21,297 nucleotides of DNA from DASYXW01 sp035934405 (GTDB lineage Bacteria > Acidobacteriota > Terriglobia > UBA7540): contig DASYXW010000052.1 of NCBI GenBank assembly GCA_035934405.1, positions 1 through 21,297 on the forward strand, read 5' to 3'. The notes below the pieces were generated by a model. That model made no database searches, was not told where the DNA came from, and was given only the letters and a program-made list of their open reading frames with translations. A program made the position numbers and the translations under genes. Below are positions 20,026 through 21,297 of this stretch, in pieces (position 1 is the stretch's first letter; each line of letters begins with the position of its first letter).

Positions 20026-21297
20026 TTGAGCAAGGTTTGCTTTTCCATGCTGCTCCACTCCCACCAGCCGGTGGGCAACTTCGATCACGTGATCGAGGAG
20101 GCCTATCAGCGCGCCTACTCGCCCTTCCTCGCGGTTCTCTCGCAGCACGAGGGGATTCATGCCAGCCTGCACTATTCGGGCGTCCTGCTCGAATGGATCG
20201 AGACGCGCCACCTGGAGTTCTTTCGCGACCTGCGGCGGCTCGTCGACCGCGGCCAGGTGGAGCTTCTCGGCGGCGGATTCTACGAGCCGATTCTGGTCTC
20301 CATTCCCGATCGCGACAAGACGGCTCAGGTCCGCAAGCTTTCCGCTTACCTCCGCAACCATTTTGGCGTCACGCCGCGCGGAGCATGGCTGGCCGAGCGC
20401 GTCTGGGAACCGGCCCTGGCGTATCCGCTCGCCGAGGCGGGCGTGGAGTACGTCGTTCTCGACGACACCCACTTCCTCGCCGCCGGCCTCGATCCCGAAA
20501 GCCTCCGCGGCTACTACCTGACCGAGGAGGCGGGGTTCCCCTTGCGTCTGGTGCCGAGCCTGAAGGCGCTTCGCTACACCATTCCCTTCCGCGAGCCGGC
20601 CGAGACCCTCGACATTCTGCGCGGGGGGCGAGAGGCCCCGTCTGAGACTCAACCCGGCGGGCCTGCTCCGCTCTTTGCTTTCGGCGACGACTGCGAGAAG
20701 TTCGGCGTGTGGCCCGGCACGTTCGAGCACTGCTACGAGCATTTCTGGCTCGAGCGGTTCATGCAGGCCCTGGGCGAGGCGCGAGAGTGGCTCGAAACCA
20801 CGACGATTTCGTCCTATCTCGCCGCCAACCCTCCGCTCGGCCGGGCCTATCTGCCGGCGGCGTCGTATCCGGAAATGATGGAGTGGTCGCTTCCCGTCGC
20901 CGCTTCCCGCGAATTCAAGTGGTGCCTCGAAGAGTGCGGGCGAACACCTTCGAATGCCCGCTTCCGCCGCTTTCTGCTTGGCGGCCTCTGGCGCAATTTC
21001 CTGAGCAAGTACCCTGAATCGAACCAGCTTCACAAGCTGATGCTCGAGGTCAGCCGCCGATGGCATGAAGCCAGCCGCGCCGATAAGTCCGGCAGCGCCA
21101 GCAAGATGGGGCGGTGGCTGGCGGAAGCGCACGACCATTTGCTGGCCGGGCAGTGTAACGACGCTTACTGGCACGGCGTGTTCGGCGGCCTCTATGCGCC
21201 TCACCTGCGCGCGGGCGTCGAGCGGCGGCTGATTAAGGCCGAAGTCCTGCTCGACAACATCGAAAGCGCGCCGGGCAAGCCCGAAGTGAGCTTCGAG
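20026..21297 (+). CDS. Glycoside hydrolase family 57 enzyme (alpha-amylase/4-alpha-glucanotransferase type), 3' end outside window
   Basis: 424 residues are visible and the frame is open at the window end; homologues are about 650-720 residues. GH57 conserved regions appear in order: HSHQP (residues 11-15), LLGGGFYEPI (around 80-90), WLAERVWEP with the presumed nucleophile E124, GDDCEKFGVWPGT with the acid/base Asp at 221 or 222, and SYPEMMEW. The DUF1925-type helical domain follows (GGLWRNFLSKYPESN, QCNDAYWHGVFGGLY). TTG 20026 is preferred to ATG 20047 because it restores the first beta strand (KVCFSMLLHSHQP), and E124 then nearly matches E123 of the Thermococcus litoralis 4-alpha-glucanotransferase. 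The enzyme acts on alpha-1,4-glucans; no signal peptide, so intracellular glycogen or maltodextrin metabolism is likely. Hydrolase versus transferase cannot be decided. Confidence 0.92.
   Translation, partial: MSKVCFSMLLHSHQPVGNFDHVIEEAYQRAYSPFLAVLSQHEGIHASLHYSGVLLEWIETRHLEFFRDLRRLVDRGQVELLGGGFYEPILVSIPDRDKTAQVRKLSAYLRNHFGVTPRGAWLAERVWEPALAYPLAEAGVEYVVLDDTHFLAAGLDPESLRGYYLTEEAGFPLRLVPSLKALRYTIPFREPAETLDILRGGREAPSETQPGGPAPLFAFGDDCEKFGVWPGTFEHCYEHFWLERFMQALGEAREWLETTTISSYLAANPPLGRAYLPAASYPEMMEWSLPVAASREFKWCLEECGRTPSNARFRRFLLGGLWRNFLSKYPESNQLHKLMLEVSRRWHEASRADKSGSASKMGRWLAEAHDHLLAGQCNDAYWHGVFGGLYAPHLRAGVERRLIKAEVLLDNIESAPGKPEVSFE

Overview
The window is a high-G+C (roughly 60-65% in coding parts) bacterial chromosome segment. 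It most resembles an Acidobacteriota genome: paralogous GMC dehydrogenases with a gluconate-2-dehydrogenase subunit 3, a multihaem cytochrome fused to TPRs beside a CRTAC1-type (FG-GAP plus ASPIC/UnbV) protein, a secreted protein with choice-of-anchor-D domains and DFDGDGK-WRP repeats, and short palindromic or purine-rich repeats between and inside genes. This assignment is inference; there is no rRNA or other phylogenetic marker in the window. I found no tRNA, rRNA, CRISPR array, transposase, integrase or phage gene.

Layout. 1-1665 (+): the end of a GMC flavoprotein dehydrogenase, then a Tat-exported subunit 3. 1693-2277 (-): an orphan pyrR. 2370-5303 (+): a second GMC dehydrogenase with a CxxCxxCxxxC motif, then a ROK repressor-type protein whose zinc-binding cysteines are all replaced. 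5388-10761 (+): a membrane-anchored pentahaem cytochrome with a TPR tail, a lower-G+C gene of unknown function, and a CRTAC1-like protein. 10762-13491 (-): from upstream to downstream cspA, a small basic protein, a stand-alone Tudor-like protein, an acyl-lipid/acyl-CoA desaturase and a SIS-domain isomerase-like protein. 13889-18139 (+): a 1416-residue secreted repeat protein. 18140-18739: an AT-rich island with a good promoter and a diverged 219-bp tandem repeat. 18740-19927 (-): an M20 peptidase of the carboxypeptidase G2 type. 20026-end (+): a GH57 alpha-glucan enzyme, cut by the window edge.

How it fits together. The left part is about periplasmic electron transfer and sugar oxidation (GMC dehydrogenases, subunit 3, ROK regulator, multihaem cytochrome). 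The minus-strand block has a cold-adaptation flavour (CspA, desaturase, a Tudor-like protein resembling the PcrA/UvrD tail), although a shared operon is not proven and a likely terminator follows cspA. The least explained parts are the island at 18140-18739 and the unknown gene at 8371-9018. The second sits tightly between two genes whose families commonly occur side by side.
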